From an uncultured Gemmatimonadota bacterium (GTDB lineage Bacteria > Gemmatimonadota > Gemmatimonadetes > Gemmatimonadales > Gemmatimonadaceae), in contig CAMLHT010000064.1 in the NCBI GenBank assembly GCA_946479895.1, positions 1-15,885 of the forward strand: 15,885 nucleotides of DNA, in the 5' to 3' direction. The notes under the pieces are model-generated. The model was not told the DNA's origin. It saw nothing but the letters and a program-made list of their open reading frames with translations, and searched no databases. Both the position numbers and the translations under genes were made by a program. Of the stretch, positions 1-6,843 are shown piece by piece (the first letter of the stretch is position 1; each line of letters starts with the position of its first letter).

Positions 1-57
1 GGGAGCATGGCGGCCATCTCGGTCTCGCCCGCGGTCCGGCCGCCCCCCGCCCTCTAA
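1..57 (+). CDS. possible 3' end of an upstream gene (cstA-like carbon-starvation transporter is a guess)
   Basis: The first reading frame is open from base 1 and ends at TAA 55-57, giving an 18-residue tail rich in Ala, Val and Pro. Nothing in these residues identifies a family. The guess comes only from context: YbdD/YjiX proteins, as encoded just downstream, usually follow the CstA/BtsT pyruvate-peptide transporter gene. An open frame this short is also expected by chance in GC-rich DNA. Confidence 0.25.
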   Translation, partial: GSMAAISVSPAVRPPPAL

Positions 58-63
58 CCTCCC

Positions 64-140
64 CCCTCCGCCCTCCGCCCTCCGCCCTCCGCCCTCCGCC
101 CTCCATCCTCCGTCCTCCGCCCTCCGCCCTCCGCCCTCCA
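64..140. repeat. heptamer tandem array, 11 units of (C/T)CCTCC(G/A)
   Basis: Eleven consecutive 7-bp units run from 64 to 140; most read CCCTCCG, with CCCTCCA at 99-105 and 134-140 and TCCTCCG at 106-112 and 113-119. On the minus strand, units 1-6 give GGG tracts spaced by four bases, a canonical G-quadruplex pattern. The same heptamer recurs at 2821-2834 and at 6741-6878. The array fills the gap between a possible upstream gene end and the ybdD promoter. Confidence 0.95.
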
Positions 141-144
141 GCCG

Positions 145-150
145 TATACT
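145..150 (+). promoter_or_regulatory. -10 hexamer TATACT placed for a leaderless ybdD transcript
   Basis: TATACT matches TATAAT at five of six positions and lies five bases before the ybdD ATG. There is no Shine-Dalgarno sequence between them. The spacing would put the transcription start at or next to the ATG. No convincing -35 box is visible, because the upstream DNA is the heptamer array. Confidence 0.5.
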
Positions 151-155
151 CCAGC

Positions 156-341
156 ATGGCCATCGTCTCATTCCTCCAGCGCATGGGCGCCGTGATCCGG
201 ACGATCCTTGGGGTCCCGGATTATCAGCGTTATCTGGCCCATGTCCGGAGCGCGCATCCGGGGGAGCAGCCCCTCACCGAGGAGGAATTCTTCCGGCGGC
301 AGCTCGAGGGGCGGGCGAAGCCCGGAGCAAGGTGCTGCTGA
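156..341 (+). CDS. ybdD: YbdD/YjiX family small protein (DUF466)
   Basis: The 61-residue product matches the short YbdD/YjiX family over its whole length. It has the core VPDYQRYLAHVRSAHP, then the P-L-T-x-E-E-F-F-R block, a basic Arg-rich segment, and the C-terminal Arg-Cys-Cys that the Escherichia coli proteins also carry. In E. coli these proteins are encoded directly after the pyruvate/peptide transporters CstA or BtsT, and are thought to support that transport; the biochemical role is not settled. No membrane segment is present, so it is probably cytoplasmic or membrane-peripheral. The start is ATG 156, preceded by TATACT at 145-150 and no ribosome-binding site. The gene converges on the MFS gene, with 16 bp between the two stop codons. 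Confidence 0.88.
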   Translation: MAIVSFLQRMGAVIRTILGVPDYQRYLAHVRSAHPGEQPLTEEEFFRRQLEGRAKPGARCC

Positions 342-342
342 A

Positions 343-396
343 CGGTGGATCGGTGGGTCAGTGGGTCGGTGGATCGGTGGATCGGTGGCCCAGTGG
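343..396. repeat. octamer tandem array, about 6.75 units of CGGTGGAT-like sequence
   Basis: Units are CGGTGGAT 343-350, CGGTGGGT 351-358, CAGTGGGT 359-366, CGGTGGAT 367-374 and 375-382, CGGTGGCC 383-390, and a partial CAGTGG 391-396. The array begins right after the ybdD stop. It contains the stop codon of the opposing MFS gene (358-360), so it encodes about the last twelve MFS residues. Confidence 0.95.
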
Positions 397-1563
397 AACC
401 GCGGCCAGTGTCAGGGCGGCGAGGCCGGCCACCGCGGCGCCGAAGGTGAACGCGGCGGCCGAGCCGGCGCGATCCCAGATCAGCCCGAAGATCACCGAGG
501 CCGGCAGGGCGGCGATGCCGATCGCGAGGTTGTACCAGCCGTAGGCGGTGCCGCGCTTTCCCCCCGGCACCACGTCCGCGACCATCGCCCGCTCGGGACC
601 CTCGGCGAGCCCGAAGTAGATGCCATAAACGGCGAAGAGCGCCCACGCGTGCCACTGCTCGCTCGCGCGGGCGAAGAGCAGATACACCGCCGCGTAGAGA
701 ACCCAGCCGGCGATGACGGCTGGCTTTCGGCCGATTCGGTCCGACAGGATTCCGCCAGGCGTGCTGGTCGTCGACTTCACGACGTGCAGCATCGCCCAGA
801 TTATCGGCGCCATGGCGACGGGCACGCCGAGCTGGGTCGCGCGCAGCAGCAGGAACGCGTCGGTCGAGTTGCCGAGGGTGAAGAGGGTGACGGCGCCGAG
901 CGCGGCCCAGAATCGTCCCGGCAACGGCACCGAGGGTTCGAGCGAGGTTCCCTTCCCGGCCACCGGATGTGGCTTCTCGCGAACCACGAAGAGCGCGATG
1001 GCAACGGCGATCGCGCCGGGAATCGCCGCCATCCAGAACACCGTGCGGAGCGGGGTGTGCCACCAGGTGAGCACCGCGAAGGCGATGAGCGGACCGACGA
1101 CTGCGCCCGCGTGATCGGACGCGCGCTGGATGCCGAATGCCTTGCCGCGAATGGAGATGTGGACGGAATCGGCGATGAGCGCGTCGCGCGGCGCGCCGCG
1201 AATGCCCTTCCCTACCCGGTCGGCCAGTCGGATCCCCAGCACCTGGCCGGCGTTCTGGGCGACAGCGATGAGCGGACGCACCGCCGACGCGATGGTGTAG
1301 CCGGCCACGATCAACGGCTTCCGGCGGCGCACGCGATCCGACCACCATCCGCTCGCGAGCTTGAGGAGCGCTGCCGTCGTCTCCGCCGCCCCCTCGATGA
1401 TGCCGAGCGATCCCGCCGAGGCACCGAGCGTGGTGGTGAGGAAGATCGGGAGGAGCGGATAGATCATCTCGCTCGACGCGTCGGTGAAGAAGCTCACCGC
1501 CGAGAGGGCGTAGACGTTCCGGTCGATCTTCCCCGGGGGGGCCGATGGATCCTGGTCAGCCAT
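358..1563 (-). CDS. MFS transporter
   Basis: The 401-residue product is a twelve-helix major facilitator. The loop between helices 2 and 3 reads GWWSDRVRRRKP (about 72-83), the classic MFS motif A. A second conserved loop, DRVGKGIRGAPRDALIAD (about 115-132), marks a bacterial MFS subfamily of drug/metabolite-efflux type whose substrates are mostly unknown. The second half repeats the pattern with SDRIGRKP. It is an inner-membrane secondary transporter; the substrate cannot be read from the sequence. The ATG at 1563 gives the short hydrophilic lead MADQDPSAPPGKIDRN typical before helix 1. The last dozen residues (PLGHRSTDPPTH) come from the octamer array and are probably not functional. The frame stays open upstream of the ATG, but that part is antisense to the M20 peptidase and is not used. 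Confidence 0.9.
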   Translation of the reverse strand: MADQDPSAPPGKIDRNVYALSAVSFFTDASSEMIYPLLPIFLTTTLGASAGSLGIIEGAAETTAALLKLASGWWSDRVRRRKPLIVAGYTIASAVRPLIAVAQNAGQVLGIRLADRVGKGIRGAPRDALIADSVHISIRGKAFGIQRASDHAGAVVGPLIAFAVLTWWHTPLRTVFWMAAIPGAIAVAIALFVVREKPHPVAGKGTSLEPSVPLPGRFWAALGAVTLFTLGNSTDAFLLLRATQLGVPVAMAPIIWAMLHVVKSTTSTPGGILSDRIGRKPAVIAGWVLYAAVYLLFARASEQWHAWALFAVYGIYFGLAEGPERAMVADVVPGGKRGTAYGWYNLAIGIAALPASVIFGLIWDRAGSAAAFTFGAAVAGLAALTLAAVPLGHRSTDPPTH

Positions 1564-1570
1564 CGCGGCG

Positions 1571-1579
1571 AATCTAGCA
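1571..1579 (-). promoter_or_regulatory. extended -10 element TGC-TAGATT for the MFS gene, leaderless spacing
   Basis: On the minus strand TGC TAGATT is followed by seven bases and then the MFS ATG. TGn plus TAnnnT is the extended -10 form. No Shine-Dalgarno site lies between the hexamer and the start, so transcription would begin at or beside the ATG. Confidence 0.45.
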
Positions 1580-1614
1580 CTTGCCCGCGCCGGTCGGGCG
1601 CGACAAGCTGCGGC

Positions 1615-2808
1615 GTGCCCGAACACATCCCCGCCGCGGACATCCCCGCGCGCCGGGCCGGGGGGCGCGCCGCGCTGGCAGGCATGGAGAGCCGGCTGCT
1701 GGAGACGCAGGTGGCGGTCGCGCAGATCGCGGCCCCGACGGGCGACGAGACCGACCGCGCGCACTGGCTCGCGAGGCGATTCGAGACGCTCGGACTGGCA
1801 GCGATCGACATCGACGGCGCGGGCAACGTGGTCGGGCGGCGGCCGGGCCGGAGCGACGGTCGCCCCGTCGCCGCCTGCGCCCACCTCGATACCGTCTTTC
1901 CGCGCGCGACGGAACATTCCGTTCGGCAGACCGGCTCGCGCTTCGTCGGGCCGAGCATCACCGACAACAGCCGCGGCATCGCCGCGATGCTCTTCATCGC
2001 CGAGGTGCTCGGCCAGCTCGACGGCTCGCTCGAGCGGCCGATCGAGTTCGTGGGCACCACCGGGGAGGAAGGCGCCGGCGACCTGCGCGGGTCGAAACAC
2101 TACTTCGCCACGCGCGGCGCCGACGCGAGCGCAGCGGTCATCGTCGACGGAGCGGGCGACGAGCGCATCGTGCACCGCGCGCTGGGCTCGCGGCGATTCC
2201 GCGCCAGCTTCGACGGGCCCGGTGGGCATTCGTGGTCGGCATTCGGCGTCGCCAACGCGGTGCACGCGGCGGCAGCCGCCGCGTCGTCCATCGCGACGAT
2301 GACGCTGCCGCGGACCCCGCGCACGACGGTAACCGTGTCGCGGATCGGCGGCGGACTCTCCGTGAACTCGATCCCGCAGCACGCCTGGATCGAGATCGAC
2401 CTGCGTTCATCCTCGTCGGCCGTCCTTGCCTCGATGAGCGAGCGCATTGCCGCGGCCGTGGGGGAGGCCGCGATCGCCGAAAATCAGCGGAGCACGCCGG
2501 GCACCGCGCCGCTGCGGGCGAGCGTCGTCACGATCGGCGACCGGCCGTGCGGGGAAACGTCGGAATCACATCCGCTCGTGCAACTCGCGGTGGAGGCGAC
2601 CCTCCTGGTGCAGCGCGGGGCCGATCTCGCGATGGCATCCACCGACGCGAACGTGCCGATCAGCCTCGGCATTCCGGCGATCGCCATCGGTGCCGGCGGC
2701 CGCGGCGGCGACACGCACAGCAGGGATGAGTGGTTCGACAACGTGGATGGGATGCGCGGCGTCTACCGGGCGCTGACCGTCATCGCGGGCGCTGCCTGCG
2801 AGCAGTGA
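1615..2808 (+). CDS. M20/M25/M40 family metallopeptidase
   Basis: The 397-residue product is a two-domain zinc hydrolase of the M20 clan, acting on a peptide or N-acyl amino acid not identifiable here. Zinc and catalytic residues are in order: H90 and D92 in AHLDTVFP, D117 in SITDNSRGIA, the catalytic pair E151-E152 in TTGEEGAGD, D178 in VIVDGAGD, and H368 in GGDTHSRDEW. The lid/dimerisation domain begins near GPGGHSWSAFG (202-211). No signal peptide is present, so it is probably cytoplasmic. I chose GTG 1615 because codons from there have strongly GC-rich third positions; ATG 1684 is the alternative and would still keep all catalytic motifs. Neither start has a clear ribosome-binding site. 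The gene is divergent from the MFS gene (51 bp) and convergent with the ABC permease (28 bp). Confidence 0.85.
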   Translation: MPEHIPAADIPARRAGGRAALAGMESRLLETQVAVAQIAAPTGDETDRAHWLARRFETLGLAAIDIDGAGNVVGRRPGRSDGRPVAACAHLDTVFPRATEHSVRQTGSRFVGPSITDNSRGIAAMLFIAEVLGQLDGSLERPIEFVGTTGEEGAGDLRGSKHYFATRGADASAAVIVDGAGDERIVHRALGSRRFRASFDGPGGHSWSAFGVANAVHAAAAAASSIATMTLPRTPRTTVTVSRIGGGLSVNSIPQHAWIEIDLRSSSSAVLASMSERIAAAVGEAAIAENQRSTPGTAPLRASVVTIGDRPCGETSESHPLVQLAVEATLLVQRGADLAMASTDANVPISLGIPAIAIGAGGRGGDTHSRDEWFDNVDGMRGVYRALTVIAGAACEQ

Positions 2809-2820
2809 GGACCACCTTCG

Positions 2821-2834
2821 CCCTCCGCCCTCCG
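2821..2834. repeat. two units of the CCCTCCG heptamer
   Basis: CCCTCCG occurs twice in tandem inside the 28-bp gap between the convergent M20 and ABC-permease stop codons. The sequence is identical to units in the 64-140 array. Two copies alone could be chance, but the location in an intergenic gap fits the dispersed family. Confidence 0.6.
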
Positions 2835-2836
2835 GC

Positions 2837-4564
2837 CTAGCTCGCAAACGCCGTCTCGGACGGCTCCGTCTTCTCGAGCGCGCGGCCCAGCACGGCGAAG
2901 ATCCCGAATGCCTCGGCCCCGAGCGTGACGCTGCCGGTCACGATGCCGGCAAAGACCGCCGCGGCCAGGCTGAAGGGCTGGAGGAACCAGATGCTGAACG
3001 CGGCGACGCCGACCGCCGGGATCATCATCAGGGCGACGAGGATGAGGATGATCCCCATCGACATCACGCCCTGCCCCAGGTTCTCCATTCCGCCGCCGAC
3101 GGTGTGCCCGAGGCGCACCCAGCCGGGAAAGAGCACCGGCGCCCCGTTCTGCACCGCCACCATGACCGTCGCGAACGCGAGCAGGGCCGGCAGCGCGGCG
3201 AGAACGATGCTCGCGACGAGCGTCACGGGGAGGGGCTCGTGCATGGCGATCGCGCAGAGGCCGCCGACGATCAGCACCACGTACTGCGCGGCCGCGATCG
3301 GCAGCGCCGACGACATCACCTCGGCCATCACCACCGTGCGGCCGCTGAGCGGGATGGTCTTGAGCGCGGTGAGATTCTGCATGTCCTGCCGCAGGTCGTT
3401 GCGCACGAGCATCGGGCCGAAGAAGGTCAGCAGCCCGGCGAGCGTGGCGCATCCGACGGCGACGGCGGCGAGAAGGCCGCGGCCGGAAGCGAACGCCCAG
3501 CCCCACACCGTGGCCATGATCAGCGGCGCGATGAACACGCGGAACTGGAGCGTGCGGCGCAGGCACAGCAGGTTCTTCCAGACGATCGCGATCGCCGGAT
3601 GCCCTTTCGCGGGCAGCGCGATCCCGACGCGGGAGATCTCCTCCGGCTTCGGCGCCGACCAGCGACGCGCCCGGAACGCCTCGAGCCGGCGCACGCGCTC
3701 GTAGCTCGCGGCGATCGCCGACTCCTCGAACGCGGCGTCGGTGCGCAGCACCCACCAGGCGTGAAGGAGCAGGACGATGAACGCCGCCGGCAGGGCGTTC
3801 AGCCACTCGGCAACGGTCATCGCGAAGACCGGCGTCACGAGCGCGTGCACCGGCCAGAGGACGTACTTCGCGGGCGCCGACTCGATGACGCCGCGGGCGG
3901 CGCCGATGGACTCGAAGAAGCCGCTCGCGCGATACACCGCCATGACCGCGGGCCAGCCGTCGAAGGCCGCCACGAGCACGCCGACCATCACCGTCGCGAG
4001 GACGAGCGTCGGGATGAGGTTCTGCCGGAACGCATGGCGCTTGTGCTCGATCCATGAGGTCCGCACGAGCGCCGCCCCGACCCGATGGAAATTGAGCGTC
4101 GTGAACAGCATCCAGAGGCTGATCGCGCGATAGCCCGATGGCAGGTAGCCCACGCCGCGACGCATGAGGAAGATGAAGATCGCCGCGTTGATGAGGATCG
4201 TGAGCTGGGCCCGGAACAGCTTGTAGCCGATGATTGCCCGCCGGCTGAGCGGCGCCGGAAAGAGGAACGACGTCTCGGCGAGCGAGAAGGCGAGGGTCGT
4301 CTTGTCGCCCCCGAACAGCCACCAGCTCGTGGCGAACGCGACGAGGCCGAGCGTCGCGACGACGACCCACATGTCGTTGAAGTTCGGGCCGATCGACCGG
4401 GGAACCTGCCCCGGATTGTGGATCAGGAAGAACCAGAAGTACGCCGCGCCGATGATGGCGGAGATGGCGTAGCGTGGATTGCGGGCGCGGCGGATTCGCG
4501 TCCAGGTGCGATTCCGGAGCGTGTGCCAGGTGAGATACGAGAACGCGCGCAGCGTCTCGATCAT
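2837..4564 (-). CDS. ABC exporter permease (putative ABC exporter family)
   Basis: The 575-residue protein is a polytopic membrane protein with roughly a dozen hydrophobic segments in two blocks. The first runs from about residue 30 to 280; a charged cytoplasmic stretch with many Arg and Glu (about 285-330) follows; the second block runs to the C-terminus. The start, MIETLRAFSYLTWHTLRNRT, is an amphipathic basic lead typical of the 'putative ABC exporter' family. It should form the transmembrane part of an exporter with the ATPase encoded immediately upstream. The ATG shares the sequence ATGA with the ATPase stop codon, a 4-bp overlap that suggests translational coupling. The substrate is unknown; EcsB/ABC-2-type exporters are the nearest functional analogy. 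Confidence 0.85.
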   Translation of the reverse strand: MIETLRAFSYLTWHTLRNRTWTRIRRARNPRYAISAIIGAAYFWFFLIHNPGQVPRSIGPNFNDMWVVVATLGLVAFATSWWLFGGDKTTLAFSLAETSFLFPAPLSRRAIIGYKLFRAQLTILINAAIFIFLMRRGVGYLPSGYRAISLWMLFTTLNFHRVGAALVRTSWIEHKRHAFRQNLIPTLVLATVMVGVLVAAFDGWPAVMAVYRASGFFESIGAARGVIESAPAKYVLWPVHALVTPVFAMTVAEWLNALPAAFIVLLLHAWWVLRTDAAFEESAIAASYERVRRLEAFRARRWSAPKPEEISRVGIALPAKGHPAIAIVWKNLLCLRRTLQFRVFIAPLIMATVWGWAFASGRGLLAAVAVGCATLAGLLTFFGPMLVRNDLRQDMQNLTALKTIPLSGRTVVMAEVMSSALPIAAAQYVVLIVGGLCAIAMHEPLPVTLVASIVLAALPALLAFATVMVAVQNGAPVLFPGWVRLGHTVGGGMENLGQGVMSMGIILILVALMMIPAVGVAAFSIWFLQPFSLAAAVFAGIVTGSVTLGAEAFGIFAVLGRALEKTEPSETAFAS

Positions 4565-5322
4565 TGGCCGGCTGTGGGAGTGGGAGTGGGGGTGAGAGTC
4601 GGCTCGCTACTCGTGAGGGCGAGGAAGATCTCCTCGAGCGAGCGGCCGGCGAGGTCGGGGCGGCCTTCGATGATCTGGCCGATGGTCCCGTAAGCGACGC
4701 AGCGCCCCTTCCGCATCACGAGCAGCTTGGTGCAGAGCTCCTCGACGAGGTGCAACAGATGGGAGCTCAGCACGACGGCCGATCCCTCGCGGGCACGCGC
4801 GGCGATGGTGTTCTTCATCTTGCGCATGCCGCCGGGGTCGAGGCCGGTGAGCGGCTCGTCGAGGATCAGCGCCTGCGGCGAATGCAGCAGCCCGCAGGCG
4901 ATCGCCAGCTTCTGCCGCATGCCCCGCGAGAGCTCGGCCGGCAGCGCGCTGCGCTTGTCGAGCAGCTCGAGCTCGGACAGCAGGGGCACCATGCGCGCCT
5001 CCACGTCCGGCACGCCGTACAGCCGCGCGACGAAGCGGAGGTGCTCGTCGACGGTCAGGTAGTCGAAGAGATGCGGCTCGTCGGGGATGAAGGCGAGCGC
5101 GCGCTTGGCCTCGACCGCGTCGCCCTGGATGTCGTGGCCGGCGATGGAGATGGAGCCTGCCGACGGCGCCATGATGCCGCACAGGCAGCGGAGCGTCGTG
5201 GTCTTTCCCGCCCCGTTCGGGCCGACGAGGCCGAGCACCTCGCCGGGCCCGATGTCGAAGCTCAGGCGGCTGACGGCGGTGAAGTCGCCGTAGAGCTTCG
5301 TGAAGTCAGTGACGCGAATCAG
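4561..5322 (-). CDS. ABC transporter ATP-binding protein, apparent CTG start
   Basis: The 253-residue ATPase has Walker A GPNGAGKT (about 34-41), signature LSRGMRQKL, Walker B ALILDEPLTGLD and the H-loop VVLSSHLLH. The usual Q-loop glutamine is replaced in AFIPDEPHLFDYLT, as in EcsA-like exporter ATPases. It should hydrolyse ATP on the cytoplasmic face to drive the permease encoded next (ATGA overlap). Homology clearly begins at IRVTDFTKLYGD. Between the upstream stop (5357-5359) and that point the frame has no ATG, GTG or TTG; I place the start at CTG 5322, eight bases after GCGAGGG. An ATT start at 5319 is the alternative. GTG 5238 would begin just before Walker A and lose the first beta-strands. 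The C-terminus, TLTPTPTPTAGQ, is written by a hexamer microsatellite. Confidence 0.85.
   Translation of the reverse strand: MIRVTDFTKLYGDFTAVSRLSFDIGPGEVLGLVGPNGAGKTTTLRCLCGIMAPSAGSISIAGHDIQGDAVEAKRALAFIPDEPHLFDYLTVDEHLRFVARLYGVPDVEARMVPLLSELELLDKRSALPAELSRGMRQKLAIACGLLHSPQALILDEPLTGLDPGGMRKMKNTIAARAREGSAVVLSSHLLHLVEELCTKLLVMRKGRCVAYGTIGQIIEGRPDLAGRSLEEIFLALTSSEPTLTPTPTPTAGQ
4574..4597. repeat. hexamer microsatellite, four units of GTGGGA-like sequence
   Basis: GTGGGA, GTGGGA, GTGGGG and GTGAGA follow in tandem on the plus strand. Read on the minus strand they encode the alternating Thr-Pro tail of the ABC ATPase, just before its stop codon. Because the unit is six bases, length changes would not disturb the frame. 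Confidence 0.85.
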
Positions 5323-5328
5323 GAGCAG

Positions 5329-5352
5329 GTCCCTCGCTGCACTCGGGGTGAC
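5329..5352 (-). repeat. dispersed CCCCGAG-AGCGAGGGAC element, copy 1
   Basis: The minus strand reads GTCACCCCGAGTGCAGCG followed by AGGGAC. A second copy with the same core (CCCGAG, three to four variable bases, AGCGAGGGA) lies at 13884-13920. This copy occupies the gap between the nucleotidyltransferase stop and the ABC-ATPase start, and lacks the long flanking arms of copy 2. Confidence 0.7.
5331..5337 (-). promoter_or_regulatory. ribosome-binding site GCGAGGG before the CTG start of the ABC ATPase
   Basis: On the minus strand GCGAGGG is followed by eight bases and then CTG 5322-5320. The spacing favours this CTG over the earlier CTG at 5328-5326, only two bases after the GGG. The site belongs to the dispersed repeat, so the repeat seems to provide the initiation signal. 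Confidence 0.45.
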
Positions 5353-5356
5353 AACG

Positions 5357-6343
5357 TCAGGAAGCGTATACCGTGGAATGATCGCCGACGTTGACCTTGC
5401 CGGTCACGCCTTCGACGACGGCGGAGTCACCGATCAGGGAGCCCTTGAGCTTCGCGCCCTTCACCGTCGAGCCGTTGCCGACGAGCGTGTCGGACATCGT
5501 GGAATTCTCGACGGTGGAGCCGGCGCCGATCGAGACGTTGGGACCGATGGTGCTCGATGCCAGCGTGACGTCGTCCTCGATGTAGACCGGGTCGATGATC
5601 TTCACGCCGGCCGGCACGGACTTCGGCCGGCGCGCCTTCCCCTTGTCGAGCATCGTGCGGTTCGTCTCGAGGAGCGTGCCGACCTCGCCCGCGTCGTACC
5701 ACCCGGCGACGTCCACCACCTTCAGCTTGGCGCCCTTGTCGATCATGTACTGGAACGCGTCGGTGAGGTAGAACTCACCCTTGTTCTTGGGGCGCGACAG
5801 CACGTGATCGATGCCCTCGTACAGGAGCTTCCAGTTCCTGATGTAATAGAGGCCGATGTTGGCCCGCTTCGAGATCGGCTCCTTCGGCTTCTCGACGATC
5901 TTCGTCATCATGCCCTTCTCGTCGGTGACGACCACGCCGAAGCGCTGGTAGTCCTCGACCTCCTTGACCCAGATCACGCCGTCGGCGTCGAGGTTCTTCA
6001 CCACCGAGAGGTCGGCGTCGAAGATGGTGTCGACGAAGATGATGAATACGGGCTGGTCGACGTACTCACGCGCGAGGGCGACGGCGCCGGCGGTGCCGTC
6101 CTGGACCTTCTGCTCGATGAACACGGAGTCGAACGGGTACTTCGACCGGGTGTACTCCTCGACCTTCTCCTTGAGGTGCCCGGTGATGTAGACGACCTCC
6201 TCGACGTTGCCGAGCCTCACCAGCTCGTCGAGGATGTAGTCCATCACCGGCTTGCCGGCGATCCGGATCATCGGCTTCGGCGTGACGTGCGTGTGCGGGC
6301 GGAGGCGGGTGCCCTTGCCGGCGAGGGGAATGATGACTTTCAA
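5357..6343 (-). CDS. sugar-phosphate nucleotidyltransferase with left-handed beta-helix tail
   Basis: The 328-residue enzyme joins a sugar 1-phosphate to a nucleoside triphosphate, releasing pyrophosphate, to make an NDP-sugar in the cytoplasm. The N-terminal domain opens with MKVIIPLAGKGTRLRPHT, carrying the nucleotide-binding G-x-G-T-R-x-R-P, followed by TPKPM with the conserved Lys (about 23). Other active-site regions are FVDTIFDAD and IVEKPKEP. From about residue 247 the chain becomes hexapeptide repeats of a left-handed beta-helix (for example STIGPNVSIGAGSTV), as in glucose-1-phosphate thymidylyl- or GlmU-like enzymes. The exact sugar and nucleotide are uncertain. The start codon is TTG 6343 with no evident ribosome-binding site; no in-frame ATG is near. 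The gene lies 17 bp after the cupin gene and probably shares its transcript. Confidence 0.9.
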   Translation of the reverse strand: MKVIIPLAGKGTRLRPHTHVTPKPMIRIAGKPVMDYILDELVRLGNVEEVVYITGHLKEKVEEYTRSKYPFDSVFIEQKVQDGTAGAVALAREYVDQPVFIIFVDTIFDADLSVVKNLDADGVIWVKEVEDYQRFGVVVTDEKGMMTKIVEKPKEPISKRANIGLYYIRNWKLLYEGIDHVLSRPKNKGEFYLTDAFQYMIDKGAKLKVVDVAGWYDAGEVGTLLETNRTMLDKGKARRPKSVPAGVKIIDPVYIEDDVTLASSTIGPNVSIGAGSTVENSTMSDTLVGNGSTVKGAKLKGSLIGDSAVVEGVTGKVNVGDHSTVYAS

Positions 6344-6360
6344 TGGCGTCGTGGCTGGGG

Positions 6361-6732
6361 CTAGGGGGCGCTCGTCCCCTCTCGCCCGTACTTGTCGGTC
6401 AGACGAACGACGTCGTCCAGGTGCGGCGTCGAAACCTCGAGGACGTCGCAGTCGGTAACGGCTTCCATCTGGTGAATGGTCTTCGGCGTGATGCGAAAGG
6501 CTTGCCCGATCTGGAGGTCGACGTCCACGGGCTTGTCGTTCTCCCAGACGCGATAGATGAGCTTGCCGGAGAGCAGGTAGACCGTCTCGTCCTTGACGTT
6601 GTGATACTGGACCGAGAGCGCCTCCCCCGCCTTGATGTGCAGGATTTTCCCGACATAGGCGTCGGTATGGGCCCAGATGGTCTCATGACCCCAGGGCTTG
6701 GGAACGGTCTTGATGGAGGAGCGGCCGGACAT
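6361..6732 (-). CDS. cupin, mannose-6-phosphate-isomerase type
   Basis: The 123-residue protein is a single cupin domain of the sugar-phosphate isomerase type. PKPWGHETIWA (11-21) is the usual opening. The metal-site residues are H44 and E49 in QYHNVKDETVYLLSGKL, with H87 in TPKTIHQME. The ending EVSTPHLDDVVRLTDKYGREG matches the C-terminal domain of ManC/ManA type II enzymes. It probably isomerises or binds a phosphosugar that feeds the nucleotidyltransferase encoded 17 bp downstream, a split version of bifunctional ManC. ATG 6732 is the first start that gives the conserved domain; the frame further upstream only translates the G-rich heptamer array. There is no Shine-Dalgarno site, because the upstream bases are repeat. 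Confidence 0.85.
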   Translation of the reverse strand: MSGRSSIKTVPKPWGHETIWAHTDAYVGKILHIKAGEALSVQYHNVKDETVYLLSGKLIYRVWENDKPVDVDLQIGQAFRITPKTIHQMEAVTDCDVLEVSTPHLDDVVRLTDKYGREGTSAP

Positions 6733-6740
6733 GAAGGGAG

Positions 6741-6817
6741 GGCGGAGGGCGGAGGACGGAGGACGGAGGACGGAGGGAGGAGGATGCAGGACGCAGGGTG
6801 CAGGACGGGGGACAGGA
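6741..6817. repeat. G-rich heptamer array, 11 units, decaying rightwards
   Basis: Seven-bp units run GGCGGAG twice, GACGGAG three times, GGAGGAG, then diverged GATGCAG, GACGCAG, GGTGCAG, GACGGGG and GACAGGA. This is the reverse complement of the heptamer at 64-140. The first six units are clean and the last five are degenerate. The array starts nine bases upstream of the cupin ATG. Confidence 0.9.
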
Positions 6818-6843
6818 AATATGGCTACGGGCATGAGCTCATC

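Noticed and set aside
64..140. Repeat array considered as a CRISPR
   Set aside because: Units are 7 bp and directly adjacent, without spacers; it is a simple tandem repeat.
208..1614. Long plus-strand open frame leading into the M20 peptidase, which would give an 866-residue protein
   Set aside because: The first part is antisense to the well-supported MFS gene and has an Arg/Gly/Ala-rich, non-protein-like composition. GC-rich DNA keeps such frames open.
1564..2382. Upstream extension of the MFS frame by 273 codons
   Set aside because: It is antisense to the conserved M20 catalytic domain, and the MFS family begins at the ATG 1563 lead.
2763..4370. Minus-strand 535-codon open frame overlapping the ABC permease in another frame
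   Set aside because: Arg/Ala/Gly/Pro/Asp-rich shadow with no hydrophobic segments; the alternative frame has a family match and membrane helices.
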